From assembly GCA_001657395.1 (NCBI GenBank), contig LYSY01000002.1:868001-932000 (forward strand): a DNA stretch of 64,000 bases. The letters run 5' to 3'. Positions 1 through 8,964 of this stretch are shown piece after piece. Positions within the stretch are counted from its first letter, which is position 1. Every line of letters begins with the position of its first letter. The DNA comes from Rhodospirillales bacterium BBD 1991-14 (lineage in GTDB: Bacteria; Pseudomonadota; Alphaproteobacteria; Kiloniellales; Kiloniellaceae). The notes beneath the pieces were generated by a model. That model saw nothing but the letters and a program-made list of their open reading frames with translations. It was not told the origin of the DNA and ran no database searches. Position numbers and translations under genes: made by a program.

Positions 1-630
1 CTGTCGCGCTACGTCGATGCCATCATGATCCGCACCACCAAGGAGGAAATCCTGCTGGAGGTGGCGGAGCATGCCACGGTGCCGGTGATCAACGGCCTGA
101 CCGACGTCACCCATCCCTGCCAGCTCATGGCCGATGTCATGACCTTCGAGGAACATCTCGGCCGTATCGACGGCAAGGTGGTGGCCTGGTGCGGCGACGG
201 CAACAACATGGCGGCCTCCTGGATCCACGCCGCCGTGCGCTTCGGGTTCGAGCTGCGCCTGGCCTGTCCGGAGCCGCTGCGGCCGCCGCAGGAGGTTCTG
301 GACTGGGCGGCTTCGGAGGGCGGCAGGATCGTCGTCTCCTCCGATGTCGACGCGATGGTGGGCGGTGCCGATGCGGTGGTGACCGACACCTGGGTTTCCA
401 TGGGCGATGATGACGGCGAAAGCCGCCACAACCTGCTGCGGTCCTACCAGGTCGACGAGCGGGTCATGGCGCTGGCCAAGCCCAATGCCATCTTCATGCA
501 CTGCCTGCCCGCCCACCGCGGCAACGAGGTGACCGCCGAGGTGATCGACGGCCCGCAGTCGGTGGTCTGGGATGAAGCGGAAAACCGACTCCATGCGCAG
601 AAAGGTATTCTTGCGTGGTGCCTGACCTGA
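1..630 (+). CDS. argF: Ornithine carbamoyltransferase, C-terminal part (5' end outside the window)
   Basis: This enzyme condenses ornithine and carbamoyl phosphate to citrulline in cytoplasmic arginine synthesis. The reading frame is open from base 1, so about the first third of the protein is missing. The visible 209 residues contain the ornithine-binding stretch around SMGDDDGE and the family signature HCLPAHRG near codons 167-174, whose cysteine lies in the active site. The C-terminal helix region ([13 protein letters not shown]) is typical of the family. The stop codon overlaps the next start by one base (TGATG), so argF and hslO are probably co-transcribed and translationally coupled. 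The HCLP signature and the ornithine loop separate it from aspartate carbamoyltransferase. Confidence 0.95.
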   Translation: MSRYVDAIMIRTTKEEILLEVAEHATVPVINGLTDVTHPCQLMADVMTFEEHLGRIDGKVVAWCGDGNNMAASWIHAAVRFGFELRLACPEPLRPPQEVLDWAASEGGRIVVSSDVDAMVGGADAVVTDTWVSMGDDDGESRHNLLRSYQVDERVMALAKPNAIFMHCLPAHRGNEVTAEVIDGPQSVVWDEAENRLHAQKGILAWCLT

Positions 631-1550
631 TGCCCGACGGCGACAGTCCGGAAACCCGCATCGACGCCGACAAGGTCCAGCCCTTCCTGCTCGAATCCTC
701 CGATATCCGGGGGCGCTTGTTGCGGCTGGAGCAGGTCAGCAGCGAGATCCTGCGGCGCCACGACTATCCGGAGCCGGTGGCCCGCCTGCTGGCGGAGATG
801 CTGGCGCTTTGCGGCGGGCTGTCCGCGATGCTGAAGTACGAGGGCGTTTTCACGCTGCAGGCCAGCGGCGACGGGCCGGTCCGGCTCATGGTGGTCGACG
901 TCACCGCCGAGGGGGCCATGCGCGGCTATGCCAGCTACGACCGGGAACGGCTCGACAGGGTCGTCTCCGAAGTGGGGCCGCTGCCGACGGTTCCGGCCCT
1001 TTTCGGCAAGGGCTCGCTCGCCTTCACCGTCGACCAGGGCGTGCACAGCGAGCGCTACCAGGGCATCGTCGTGCTCGACGGCGATACCCTGGCCGACTGT
1101 CTGCAGCACTACTTCATGCAGTCCGAACAGCTTCAGAGCGGTATCGTTCTGGCCGCCGACCGGCGCGGCGGCGCCTGGGTCTCCGCCGCCCTGGTGCTGC
1201 AGCGCCTGCCGGAGGAGCATATCCACAGCATCGAGGACGCGGACGACTGGCGCCGGGCCATGGTGCTGCAGGCCAGCGTCAGGCCGGAAGAGCTGCTGGA
1301 CGACAGCCTGCCGCTGAACGACCTGCTCTACCGCCTGTTCCACGAGGAGGGCGTGCGGGTTTTCGAACCGCGCCCCCTCTTCGAGGCCTGCCGCTGCTCA
1401 GGCGAGCGGCTGGAGACCGTGCTGGCGGCCATGCCGAGACCGGAGATTGAAGATCTCAAGGTCAATGGCGCGGTTGAGGTGACCTGCGAGTTCTGCACCC
1501 GGGTCTATCGCTTCGATGAAGACGACCTGGAGCGCATTTACGCGCCTTGA
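630..1550 (+). CDS. hslO: Hsp33 redox-regulated holdase chaperone
   Basis: Cytosolic chaperone of about 306 residues that is activated when oxidation and heat unfold its C-terminal zinc centre, after which it holds unfolding proteins. The C-terminal redox switch is visible as C-x-C (about residues 254 and 256) followed by C-x2-C (about 286 and 289), the expected four zinc-binding cysteines. The N-terminal substrate-binding fold has typical family text such as GPVRLMVVDV. I chose the ATG at 630, which overlaps the argF stop; GTG codons at 615 and 618 are in frame but would overlap argF further. The argF-hslO order is common in alphaproteobacteria. Confidence 0.93.
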   Translation: MPDGDSPETRIDADKVQPFLLESSDIRGRLLRLEQVSSEILRRHDYPEPVARLLAEMLALCGGLSAMLKYEGVFTLQASGDGPVRLMVVDVTAEGAMRGYASYDRERLDRVVSEVGPLPTVPALFGKGSLAFTVDQGVHSERYQGIVVLDGDTLADCLQHYFMQSEQLQSGIVLAADRRGGAWVSAALVLQRLPEEHIHSIEDADDWRRAMVLQASVRPEELLDDSLPLNDLLYRLFHEEGVRVFEPRPLFEACRCSGERLETVLAAMPRPEIEDLKVNGAVEVTCEFCTRVYRFDEDDLERIYAP

Positions 1551-1613
1551 TCCTGCCCAATTCTGCGCTTATGCCTGAGCCTCCCAAGTCTTGACCATCC
1601 AGGGATTGCCGGC

Positions 1614-2204
1614 ATGTTCGCCTTTCTGAGGCCCTTTTTTGTCATCCTTTCTCTCGGCGGGATTCTGACGGCCTGCGCCGTCGACGACCCGCGCAACGAG
1701 TTTGCCGACCTCACCTACAGTCACCTTGGGGAGATCCGCCTGGATGTCGGGGATGTGCGCATCGAGCAGGCCTACATCATGCCGGGCAAGGACCCCAACG
1801 TGGAGCATCGCTTCCCGGTCCGGCCCCACGATGCCGCGACGCGCTGGGCGCAGGACCGGCTGGAGGCCGACGGCGACCGCCTTGTCTTCCGCTACATCGT
1901 GCGCGAAGCCTCGGTGACGGAGACGGCGCTCGCCACGCAGAGCGGGGTCAGGGGCCTGCTGACCACCGACCAGTCGGAGCGCTACGAAGCCCGCATTGTT
2001 ATCGACATGCAGATCCTTGACGGCCGCCAGGTTCAGGCGACGGCGAACGCCGAGGCGCGGCGCTCCATCACCGTCCCGGAAGACATCAGCCTTAAGGAAC
2101 GCGAGCAGGTCTGGTACAAGCTGACGGAAGACACCATGCAGGATCTCAACACTCAGCTTGAAGAGACCGTCCGCAGTGCCTTCTTCCCTTACATCATTCT
2201 CTAG
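1614..2204 (+). CDS. Predicted lipoprotein of unknown function
   Basis: A 196-residue protein with a short hydrophobic signal ending in the lipobox LTAC (Cys about 21), so it is probably lipidated and membrane-anchored in the periplasm. The mature part has no motif I can name; it reads as a mixed alpha/beta domain with a charged helical C-terminus (MQDLNTQLEETVRSAF). It lies 63 bases after hslO and 15 bases before murI, all rightward, so it may be part of the argF-hslO-murI transcription unit. No function can be assigned from sequence. Confidence 0.8.
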   Translation: MFAFLRPFFVILSLGGILTACAVDDPRNEFADLTYSHLGEIRLDVGDVRIEQAYIMPGKDPNVEHRFPVRPHDAATRWAQDRLEADGDRLVFRYIVREASVTETALATQSGVRGLLTTDQSERYEARIVIDMQILDGRQVQATANAEARRSITVPEDISLKEREQVWYKLTEDTMQDLNTQLEETVRSAFFPYIIL

Positions 2205-2219
2205 CCTGTCGTAACGGCG

Positions 2220-3086
2220 ATGATCGGGGTCTTCGATTCCGGTCACGGCGGGCTGACGGTTCTGCGCCAGCTCATCGCGCGGCTGCCCCAGGAATACTTC
2301 GTCTACTTCGGCGACCACGCGCATGCGCCCTATGGGCGGCGCGAGCCCGAGGAGATCTACCAGTTGACCCTGGAGGCGGTGGAGCGGCTGTTTCAGCACG
2401 GCTGCCGCCTGGTGCTCCTGGCCTGCAACACCGCCTCGGCCGTCGCCCTGCGCCGCATGCAGCAGGACTGGCTGCCGCAGAACGCCCCGAATCACCGGGT
2501 GCTGGGCGTCTTCGTGCCCATGGTGGAGGCGCTGACCGCGACCTCCTGGCGGGACGGACTGCCCTTGCCGGGCCGGGTGGCCGAGGATGGCCTCGTTGCC
2601 GTCTTTGCCACCCAGCGCACCGTGCTGTCGGGGGCCTATCCCCTGGAGATCTCCCTGCGCGCACCGCAGCTGCGGGTCGTCGCCCAGGCCTGTCCTCAGC
2701 TCGTGGCGGCGATCGAGGGGCAGGAACCGCCGGCGCGGCTGAAGTCCATGGTCACGGGCTACGTTGCCGAGATGTTGGCGAAGACCGGCGCCGCCGCCCC
2801 GGGGGCCGCCGTTCTGGGCTGCACCCACTATCCGCTGGTGGCGGAGCACTTTGCCGAAGCGCTGCCGCAGACGACGCGGCTGATGGACCAGCCGGGCATC
2901 GTGGCCGCCAGCCTGGCCGAATACCTGGAGCGTCATCCCCGCTTCGCTGCCACGCCCGGCAGCCTGAGCGGCGCGCGTTTCCTGACATCAGGCGACCCCC
3001 GGACGGTGTCGGCCTTCGCCAGCCGCTTTTTCGGCGCGGAGGTTGCTTTTGCTTCCGTCGAGGAGCTCGGGACCGCCGCCGGTTAG
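2220..3086 (+). CDS. murI: Glutamate racemase
   Basis: Converts L-glutamate to D-glutamate for peptidoglycan precursors. The 288-residue protein shows the N-terminal DSGHGG motif (residues 6-11), the first catalytic cysteine in ACNTAS (Cys69) and the second in GCTHYP (Cys201), as expected for the two-base racemase mechanism. The third conserved block reads YFGDHAHAPYG rather than the more usual YxGDxxRxPYG, a mild divergence that leaves the catalytic cysteines intact. Aspartate/glutamate racemases of another type are less likely because of the GCTHYP context. The gene ends 12 bases from the convergent argE. Confidence 0.92.
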   Translation: MIGVFDSGHGGLTVLRQLIARLPQEYFVYFGDHAHAPYGRREPEEIYQLTLEAVERLFQHGCRLVLLACNTASAVALRRMQQDWLPQNAPNHRVLGVFVPMVEALTATSWRDGLPLPGRVAEDGLVAVFATQRTVLSGAYPLEISLRAPQLRVVAQACPQLVAAIEGQEPPARLKSMVTGYVAEMLAKTGAAAPGAAVLGCTHYPLVAEHFAEALPQTTRLMDQPGIVAASLAEYLERHPRFAATPGSLSGARFLTSGDPRTVSAFASRFFGAEVAFASVEELGTAAG

Positions 3087-3098
3087 GCGCCCCGGCCC

Positions 3099-4256
3099 TC
3101 AGCCCCGCGCCCAGTTGCAGAGTTTCAGAAGGAAAGCTTCGCAGGCGGCCACCTGTTCCAGGGCGATGAACTCGTTGGCCTGGTGGGCCTGATCGATGGA
3201 GCCGGGGCCGAAGACGACCGTCGACAGGCCGGCGGCCTGGAACAGCCCGCCCTCGGTGCCGAAGGAAACGACGGCGCTGTCGTTGGCGCCGGTCAGACGG
3301 CGCACCAGGCTCTCCGCCGCCCCGTCCTTCTCCGGCGCCAGCGGCAGCACGGTGGCCGGGCGCCGTATCTCGATGCTGGCATGGGGTGCGAACTCCTGCA
3401 GTTCCGGCAGCACCTCCTCCATGGCGAAGCGCTCGACCTCGGCGATGATCGCCTCCGTGTCCTCGCCGGGAACGGGCCGGAACTCCCAGGTGAATCGGCA
3501 GTCCTGCGCGACGATGTTGATCGCCTTGCCGCCGTTGATCTCACCCATGTTGAAGGTGGTATAGGGCGGATCGAAGGGGTTCCCGGGGTCCGCGGCAGCG
3601 CGCTTGGCCGCTGCCAGGCCGGCGATGTGGGCGATCATCCTTCCGGCCGCGGTGATGGCGTTGGCGCCGAGCTGCGGCAGGCTGGAGTGCGCCGCCTGCC
3701 CCCTGATCTCGGTCTCGAAAAGAAAGCAGCCCTTGTGGCCGTTGACGATCTGCATGGAGGTGGGTTCGCCGACGATCACCAGCGCCGGGTCCGGCAGGTG
3801 CCGCGAGACTGTGTCGATCAGCGAGGCCACACCGGTGCAGCCGACCTCTTCGTCATAGGAAAAGGCGAGGTGGATCGGCCTGGCGAGCGGCTGCGCGACG
3901 ATTTCGGGGACCAGCCCCAGTGCGATGGCCAGGAAACTCTTCATGTCGGCGGTGCCGCGCCCGTAGAGCCGCCCGTCCTTCTCGACGACGGTAAAGGGGT
4001 CGCTGTCCCATGGCTGGTCTTCGACCGGCACCACGTCGCTGTGGCCGGAGAGCACGACGCCGCCGGGCTGGTCGGGCCCCAGGCTCGCCAGCAGGTTCGC
4101 CTTTGTGCCCTCGGCGTTCCCGATGCGCCGGCAGCGCGCGCCCCGGCTTTCCAGGTAGTCCTGCACGAAGTCGATCAGCGCCAGGTTGGACTTGGCGGAG
4201 ACCGTGTCGAAGCCGACGAGACGCTCGATCATTTCACGGGAGGAGGATCGGATCAT
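3099..4256 (-). CDS. argE: Acetylornithine deacetylase (M20 metallopeptidase family)
   Basis: Hydrolyses N-acetylornithine to ornithine and acetate in arginine synthesis. The 385-residue protein has the M20 zinc-site motifs in order: SGHSDVVP, GRGTADMKS, the catalytic/bridging glutamates in YDEEVGCTG, GEPT, and the C-terminal histidine in DQAHQANEF. Related M20 enzymes (DapE, carboxypeptidase G2) cannot be fully excluded, but the overall text matches ArgE best. The stop codon of the upstream trkH sits in its ribosome-binding region (CTAGGAGCGCTGTC before ATG), so the two leftward genes are probably translationally coupled. With argF it places two arginine-pathway genes within 4 kb. Confidence 0.88.
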   Translation of the reverse strand: MIRSSSREMIERLVGFDTVSAKSNLALIDFVQDYLESRGARCRRIGNAEGTKANLLASLGPDQPGGVVLSGHSDVVPVEDQPWDSDPFTVVEKDGRLYGRGTADMKSFLAIALGLVPEIVAQPLARPIHLAFSYDEEVGCTGVASLIDTVSRHLPDPALVIVGEPTSMQIVNGHKGCFLFETEIRGQAAHSSLPQLGANAITAAGRMIAHIAGLAAAKRAAADPGNPFDPPYTTFNMGEINGGKAINIVAQDCRFTWEFRPVPGEDTEAIIAEVERFAMEEVLPELQEFAPHASIEIRRPATVLPLAPEKDGAAESLVRRLTGANDSAVVSFGTEGGLFQAAGLSTVVFGPGSIDQAHQANEFIALEQVAACEAFLLKLCNWARG

Positions 4257-4266
4257 GACAGCGCTC

Positions 4267-5712
4267 CTAGCCGCGCCAGAACGCAGGGGCCAGCAGGATC
4301 AGCACCGTGAAGAGCTCCAGGCGCCCCAGCAGCATGCCGACAGACAGCAGCAGCTTCGCGCTGTCCGGCAGCGTCGCATAGTTGCCTGCCGGGCCGATCA
4401 CGTCGCCCAGGCCGGGCCCGACGTTGGCAATGGCCGAGGCGGCGCCGGAGACCGCGGTGATGAAATCCAGCCCGGTCATGCCCAGCCCTATGGCCAGGAG
4501 CGCGAAGCAGGTGACGAAGAGAAAGAAGAAGGACATGACCGAGGCCGCCACGGCCTCGGGGATCGGCTTCTTGTTGTAGTAGGCGAAGAACACGCCGTTG
4601 GGCTGCATCAGCCGCTGCAGCTGCGCCTTGGCTGTCGAGTAGAGGACCTGCAGGCGGAAGATCTTGACCCCGCAGGTGGTCGAACCCGCGCAGCCGCCGA
4701 CGAACATCAGCACGAACATCAGCGAGACCGCGAAGCTGCCCCAGGCGTTGTAGTCGGCGGTGGAAAAGCCGCTGCCGGTCATCACCGAGATGACGTTGAA
4801 AGTGGCATAGCGCAGGGCCTGGAACGGCTCCATCAGCGATTCCATCACCAGCCAGATCGCCGTCAGCACGATGGCCGCGGCGAGGATGAAGAGAAACCAC
4901 CGAACCTGGGTGTCGGCGAAGACCGGCCTGAGGTCGCCGCGGATGACGCGCAGATAGAGCACGAAGGGAATCGACCCCAGCACCATCACGACGCTCATGG
5001 TCCAGTCCACCGCGGGGTTGGCGAAGTGGCCGACGGAGGCGTCGTAGGTGGAGAAGCCGCCGGTGGCGATGGAGGTCATGGCATGGGCGACGGCATCGAA
5101 GGTGGACATGCCCACCGACCAGAACATGATCGCCGCAACCGCGGTCAGAAAGACATAGATGATCGAGATGCCGCCGGCGATCTGGGCCGCGCGCGGCAGC
5201 ACCTTGTCGGTGTCGAAGGCCTCCACGCGGAACATCTGCATGCCACCGACCTGCAGCACGGGCAGAATGGCAACGGCCATGACGATGATGCCGATGCCGC
5301 CCAGCCACTGCAGGATGGCGCGCCAGAGCAGAATTCCCGGCGGCGCGAAATCGAGCCCGACGATCACCGTGGCGCCGGTGGTGGTGACGCCCGACATGGA
5401 CTCGAAGAAGGAATCGGTGAAGCTCAGTTCCAGTTCCGAGAAGGTGAAGGGCAGGGCGCCGAAGACCGCGATGACAATCCAGGCCAGGTTGGTCATGACA
5501 AAGGCCTGGCGCAACGAGAAGTTGCCGAGGCGCGAGCGCGTCGTCAGCATCATTGACACGCCGATGAACAGCGTGACGGCGGCCGCCTTGGAGAACACCA
5601 GCCAGTCTGGATGCCCCACCGCCGCGTCCACCACGGCCGGGATCACCATGGCGATGGCCAGAACGGTGATCAGGATGCCGTTGATGAAAAGGACAGGCCG
5701 CAGCTCGATCAT
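4267..5712 (-). CDS. trkH: TrkH/KtrB-type potassium uptake membrane subunit
   Basis: Inner-membrane potassium translocating subunit of a Trk system, 481 residues with many hydrophobic segments arranged as four M1-P-M2 repeats. All four selectivity-filter loops can be read: TTTGAT, ATGGFS, TGSGFS and AGSTTCG, each with the glycine that lines the filter. It would normally need a TrkA-type NAD-binding partner, which is not in this window. It lies upstream of argE with 10 bases between stop and start. The ATG start follows a promoter region that also holds a GC hairpin at 5735-5755. Confidence 0.92.
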   Translation of the reverse strand: MIELRPVLFINGILITVLAIAMVIPAVVDAAVGHPDWLVFSKAAAVTLFIGVSMMLTTRSRLGNFSLRQAFVMTNLAWIVIAVFGALPFTFSELELSFTDSFFESMSGVTTTGATVIVGLDFAPPGILLWRAILQWLGGIGIIVMAVAILPVLQVGGMQMFRVEAFDTDKVLPRAAQIAGGISIIYVFLTAVAAIMFWSVGMSTFDAVAHAMTSIATGGFSTYDASVGHFANPAVDWTMSVVMVLGSIPFVLYLRVIRGDLRPVFADTQVRWFLFILAAAIVLTAIWLVMESLMEPFQALRYATFNVISVMTGSGFSTADYNAWGSFAVSLMFVLMFVGGCAGSTTCGVKIFRLQVLYSTAKAQLQRLMQPNGVFFAYYNKKPIPEAVAASVMSFFFLFVTCFALLAIGLGMTGLDFITAVSGAASAIANVGPGLGDVIGPAGNYATLPDSAKLLLSVGMLLGRLELFTVLILLAPAFWRG

Positions 5713-5734
5713 GGCCGCGGCCTTTCTGCTGCGC

Positions 5735-5755
5735 GCGGCAGCACTTTGCTGCCGC
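5735..5755 (-). terminator. GC-rich hairpin between folE and trkH
   Basis: A perfect 9-base inverted repeat, GCGGCAGCA / TGCTGCCGC, with a 3-base loop. It lies after the leftward folE stop (5842) and just before the trkH start (5712). There is no U-run, so it could end folE transcription only weakly or act as a 5' leader structure of trkH. The rest of 5713-5841 shows nothing recognisable. Confidence 0.3.
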
Positions 5756-5841
5756 TTGCCCCGGGCGCCCGCGAGACCGTGTTTAAGACCTGCATCATAT
5801 CAGACAAGGGAATCGGTCAAGGGGTTCGGCGTTCGGGCGGG

Positions 5842-6471
5842 CTAGCGGGCACTGCGGCTCTGCGCGGGATTGCCGACCAGGGCGAGAAATTCACGCCGGG
5901 TCGAGGCGTTGCTGCGAAAGAGTCCGAGCATGCGGCTGGTCACCATGGAGGTTCCGGGCTTATGCACCCCGCGGGTCGTCATGCACTGGTGCGTAGCCTC
6001 GACGACCACCGCCACACCCTTGGGTCTCAGAACCTCGTCGATCGTGTTGGCGATCTGCGCGGTCATCTTCTCCTGGATCTGCAGCCGGTTGGCATAGGTC
6101 TCGACGACGCGGGCGAGCTTTGAGATGCCGACCACCCGCGTTCTGGGCAGATAGGCGACATGGGCAATGCCGATGATCGGGGCGAGATGGTGTTCGCAGT
6201 GCGACTCGAACCGGATGTCGCGCAGCAGCACCATCTCGTCGTAGCCCTCGACCTCTTCGAAGGTCCGCTGCAGCAGCTCTACGGGATCGCTGCGATAGCC
6301 GGAGAAGAATTCCTCATAGGAGCGCACCACCCGCTCGGGGGTTCCGCGCAGGCCCTCGCGTTCCGGATCGTCGCCGGCCCAGCGAATCAGCGTCTCGACC
6401 GCTTTCAAGGTTTCCTGCCGGCTCGGCCGCTGGCCGGCGGCAAAGGGCGTTATGGTGTGGCTCTCCTCCAC
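5842..6471 (-). CDS. folE: GTP cyclohydrolase I
   Basis: Converts GTP to 7,8-dihydroneopterin triphosphate, the first step of folate/pterin synthesis. The zinc-binding and catalytic text is present: [11 protein letters not shown], then the second zinc cysteine in HQCMTTRGV, and the family C-terminus [14 protein letters not shown] chose the GTG at 6471 (VEESHTITP), giving 209 residues, because it has a purine-rich GAGGGGAAGA upstream and matches the family length. A longer frame continues upstream through apaG but its extra residues do not look like FolE. It lies downstream of apaG on the same strand with an 79-base gap. Confidence 0.93.
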   Translation of the reverse strand: MEESHTITPFAAGQRPSRQETLKAVETLIRWAGDDPEREGLRGTPERVVRSYEEFFSGYRSDPVELLQRTFEEVEGYDEMVLLRDIRFESHCEHHLAPIIGIAHVAYLPRTRVVGISKLARVVETYANRLQIQEKMTAQIANTIDEVLRPKGVAVVVEATHQCMTTRGVHKPGTSMVTSRMLGLFRSNASTRREFLALVGNPAQSRSAR

Positions 6472-6550
6472 GCGCCTGTCTTCCCCTCTTTGTTCTCTCC
6501 CACGCCTGCCCGCACCCCCCCGGCGGCAGCCGGCACAGGATCCGGCAGCG

Positions 6551-6943
6551 TCAGTTGAGTTGCACGGGCTGGTGGGGGCTGTCCAGCGAAAAGGCCGGAA
6601 TATCAACGTCGAAGCGCCTGCCGTCGGCGCCTTCCATCTCGTAGGTGCCGACCATGATGCCGGAGGGTGTGGAAAGCGGTGTGCCACTGGTGTACTCGAA
6701 GCTCTCGCCCGGCTGCAGGGTCGGCTGTTCGCCCACCACGCCGGCGCCGTGCACCTCCTGCACCCGCCCCATGGAGTCGGTGATCCGCCAGTAGCGGTTC
6801 AGCAACTGAACGGTTTCCGGCCCTGTGTTCTCAATCGTCACCTGATAGGCCCAGACATAGTGCCCTTCGGTGGGCGAGGACTGTTCGTCTAGGTATATCG
6901 GCTTGACCGTCACGCTGATCGACTGGGTGGTCGCGCTGTACAT
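6551..6943 (-). CDS. apaG: ApaG/DUF525 family protein
   Basis: A 130-residue protein with the immunoglobulin-like ApaG fold. The characteristic YQVTIENTG and [10 protein letters not shown] strands, the glycine-rich [11 protein letters not shown] loop and the C-terminal GTYEM strand are all present. ApaG proteins have been linked to cobalt/magnesium resistance and to diadenosine tetraphosphate metabolism, but the molecular role is not settled. It is transcribed leftward, ahead of folE. The assignment rests on end-to-end family resemblance. Confidence 0.92.
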   Translation of the reverse strand: MYSATTQSISVTVKPIYLDEQSSPTEGHYVWAYQVTIENTGPETVQLLNRYWRITDSMGRVQEVHGAGVVGEQPTLQPGESFEYTSGTPLSTPSGIMVGTYEMEGADGRRFDVDIPAFSLDSPHQPVQLN

Positions 6944-7112
6944 GATCTCTGCGGGTCCCTTGTTCGCCGGCAGCCCCTTTTTTGCCGGGAGCCTCTGCCA
7001 AAGCGTGAAACGGCATCACCGGCCCTGCCAACCCTGGCGGATCGCCAGGGCGGGCGCGGCTCTGGGCACCGGGCGGCGACACCTGAACCTCCGCAGTCTA
7101 CGCTCTGAAGCG

Positions 7113-7156
7113 TTGACAAGAAAGGGTCGGCAGTACCCTATCGCACCGCCGACCCT
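7113..7156 (-). terminator. Probable Rho-independent terminator of the OmpA-like lipoprotein gene
   Basis: Read leftward, a perfect 9-base stem AGGGTCGGC / GCCGACCCT (7148-7156 and 7123-7131) encloses a 16-base loop and is followed by TTTCTTGTC. It lies 20 bases after the stop of the OmpA-like gene and before apaG. Confidence 0.55.
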
Positions 7157-7175
7157 GATAAGATACAAGCTATTG

Positions 7176-8045
7176 TTATTGCGGGATAATTTCGACCCGC
7201 CGGTTGGCCTGTTCGCGAACCCCGTCGGCGGTGGGAACGGCCGGCTCAGCCTCGCCGCGGCCCGCCACGAAAATGCCGTCGAGATCGAAGCCGCGGCCGG
7301 TCAGGGCGTCCCGCACCGCATCGGCCCGGCGCAGCGAGAGATCGAGGTTGTAATCCTCCGATCCCGCACGGTCGGCGTGGCCGGTCACCGAGAACTCGCT
7401 GAAGCCGCCGCTGCCTGCTGCGGCAATGGCTTCGTCGATCACCGCGGCGCCGGCCGGGGTGATGACGTCGCTGTCGAAGTCGAAGAACAGCACGAAGGTC
7501 TGCGGCGCGACCGAGGCCGGCGGCGGTGTCGGGGCCGGCGCGGCCGGCGGCGGCGCCTCTGCCATCGCACCGTCCAGCCTGTCCAGGGCGGCATAGAACT
7601 CGTCGCGGCAGCGGGCGATGTGGTCGAGTTGATGGCCCTCTTCCTGCTGTTCCAGCCAGCAGTCGAAGCGCGTCTGGGCAATGGCGGCATCCTCGGGCGC
7701 CTTGGTCCTGGCGCTGGCGTCCAGCAGGCTGACAAGGCGCGCCCGGCCGTCGGAGAACTCCGGCACCAAGGCCTCGGGAATGCGCCAGTCGCCGACGGCT
7801 TCCGGCTGCACCTCGCTGCCTTCCGCGGCCATGAGACCTTTCCTGGCGTAGAGATCGGCGGAGTGCCAGTCGACCATCTCGTCGGCCTCGAATTCGGTCA
7901 GGTCGCGGTACTCCGCCGTAAGGGCTGTGGTGAAGGGGGCGCCGGTCGCCTCTGCCGTGCGCATCTCGTCGACGTTGTACCCGGCAACGCAGCCGCTGAC
8001 CGCGATTGTCAGGACCCCGAAAGCCAAAACTCGCATGAAAACCAT
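7176..8045 (-). CDS. OmpA-family outer-membrane lipoprotein
   Basis: A 289-residue predicted lipoprotein: signal peptide with lipobox VSGC (Cys19), a roughly 150-residue helical middle domain, a proline/alanine linker (APTPPPASV), then a C-terminal OmpA-like peptidoglycan-binding domain. That domain starts at FVLFFDFDSD and contains TGHADRAGSEDYN and the closing NRRVEII. It probably tethers the outer membrane to peptidoglycan. The ATG at 8045 has a good AGGGAGA upstream; an ATG nine bases later is also possible. The middle domain has two cysteines (FDCWLEQ and ARCRDEF) that could form a disulfide. Confidence 0.85.
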   Translation of the reverse strand: MVFMRVLAFGVLTIAVSGCVAGYNVDEMRTAEATGAPFTTALTAEYRDLTEFEADEMVDWHSADLYARKGLMAAEGSEVQPEAVGDWRIPEALVPEFSDGRARLVSLLDASARTKAPEDAAIAQTRFDCWLEQQEEGHQLDHIARCRDEFYAALDRLDGAMAEAPPPAAPAPTPPPASVAPQTFVLFFDFDSDVITPAGAAVIDEAIAAAGSGGFSEFSVTGHADRAGSEDYNLDLSLRRADAVRDALTGRGFDLDGIFVAGRGEAEPAVPTADGVREQANRRVEIIPQ

Positions 8046-8262
8046 TCTTGAACATCTCCCTCTCATCGAATGGGGGCCCGCCACCCGGTCGTGATGGCAA
8101 AGGCAGGTGAGAGTTGTGATCTTTGCGGACCACCCGCCCCTGCTGGCCCCCGCCGGACAGCCACCCCCGGAGTCCCGACCGTTGCTGCTTAAGACCGCTG
8201 GTTTGAGAAATTATTCCGGGAAGGCGCCGGCGCAGGGGCGGGCCGGCTTCGGCAGGGCAGCC

Positions 8263-8964
8263 CTAACCGAGATGGGCGGTGCGGCGTGCCATGACCTGGC
8301 CCCCCGCATCGATCTCCAGGACCGGGCCGCCGGCATCGGCTGCATCGGCAGGGTCGTGGGTGACGAGCAGAGTGGGCAGGGACTGGGCGCGGGCGTGCTC
8401 GAAGACGAAGGAGCGGAAGCGCGCGCGCAGCGCCACGTCCAGCTTGGCGAAGGGCTCGTCCAACAGCAGTGCGCAGGGTTCCGACAGCAGCGTCCGCAAA
8501 AGGGCGATGCGCGCGCGCTGGCCGCCGGAGAGAGTCTCCGGATCGCGGTCGTAGAAGGCGCTCATGTCCGCTTCCGCCAGCGCCTCTTCGATGCGCGCGC
8601 GCCGGGCCTTGCGGTCGCGGATCTCGGGCGGCAGCCCGAAGGCCAGGTTGCCGGCCACCGAGAGGTGGGGAAAGAGAAGATCGTCCTGGAACAGGATCCC
8701 GATACGGCGTTCCTCGGGCGGGCGGCTGGCCAGTTCCTCGCCGTTCAGCAGAATGCGCCCGCTGCCCGCAAGCGCCGGGTCCAGGGTGCCGCAGACGAAG
8801 GCCAGAAGGCTCGACTTGCCACAGCCGCTGGGCCCCATCACCGTCACCACCTCGCCGGGCGCGACGGTCAGGCTGAGCGGACCCAGGAAGCGTCCGCCGC
8901 CATGGGCCAGCTCGACTTGGCGCAGCGCAAGGCCGTAGTCCTTGGTGACCGAGATGACGGTCAT
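8263..8964 (-). CDS. ynjD: ABC importer ATPase, YnjD-like
   Basis: A 233-residue ATP-binding subunit with Walker A GPSGCGKSS, signature LSGGQRAR, Walker B LLLDEPF and the switch histidine in LVTHD. It follows the large permease gene with a 4-base ATGA overlap (8961-8964), so it belongs to the same operon. The order binding protein, double-size permease, ATPase matches the E. coli YnjBCD importer, whose substrate is not established but whose relatives transport thiamine-like or sulfonate-like compounds. ThiQ is a close alternative name. Confidence 0.85.
   Translation of the reverse strand: MTVISVTKDYGLALRQVELAHGGGRFLGPLSLTVAPGEVVTVMGPSGCGKSSLLAFVCGTLDPALAGSGRILLNGEELASRPPEERRIGILFQDDLLFPHLSVAGNLAFGLPPEIRDRKARRARIEEALAEADMSAFYDRDPETLSGGQRARIALLRTLLSEPCALLLDEPFAKLDVALRARFRSFVFEHARAQSLPTLLVTHDPADAADAGGPVLEIDAGGQVMARRTAHLG

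Noticed and set aside
6472-6687. A 72-codon N-terminal extension of GTP cyclohydrolase I.
   Set aside because: It overlaps apaG on the same strand, does not resemble FolE, and a GTG with a good upstream purine tract gives the normal length.
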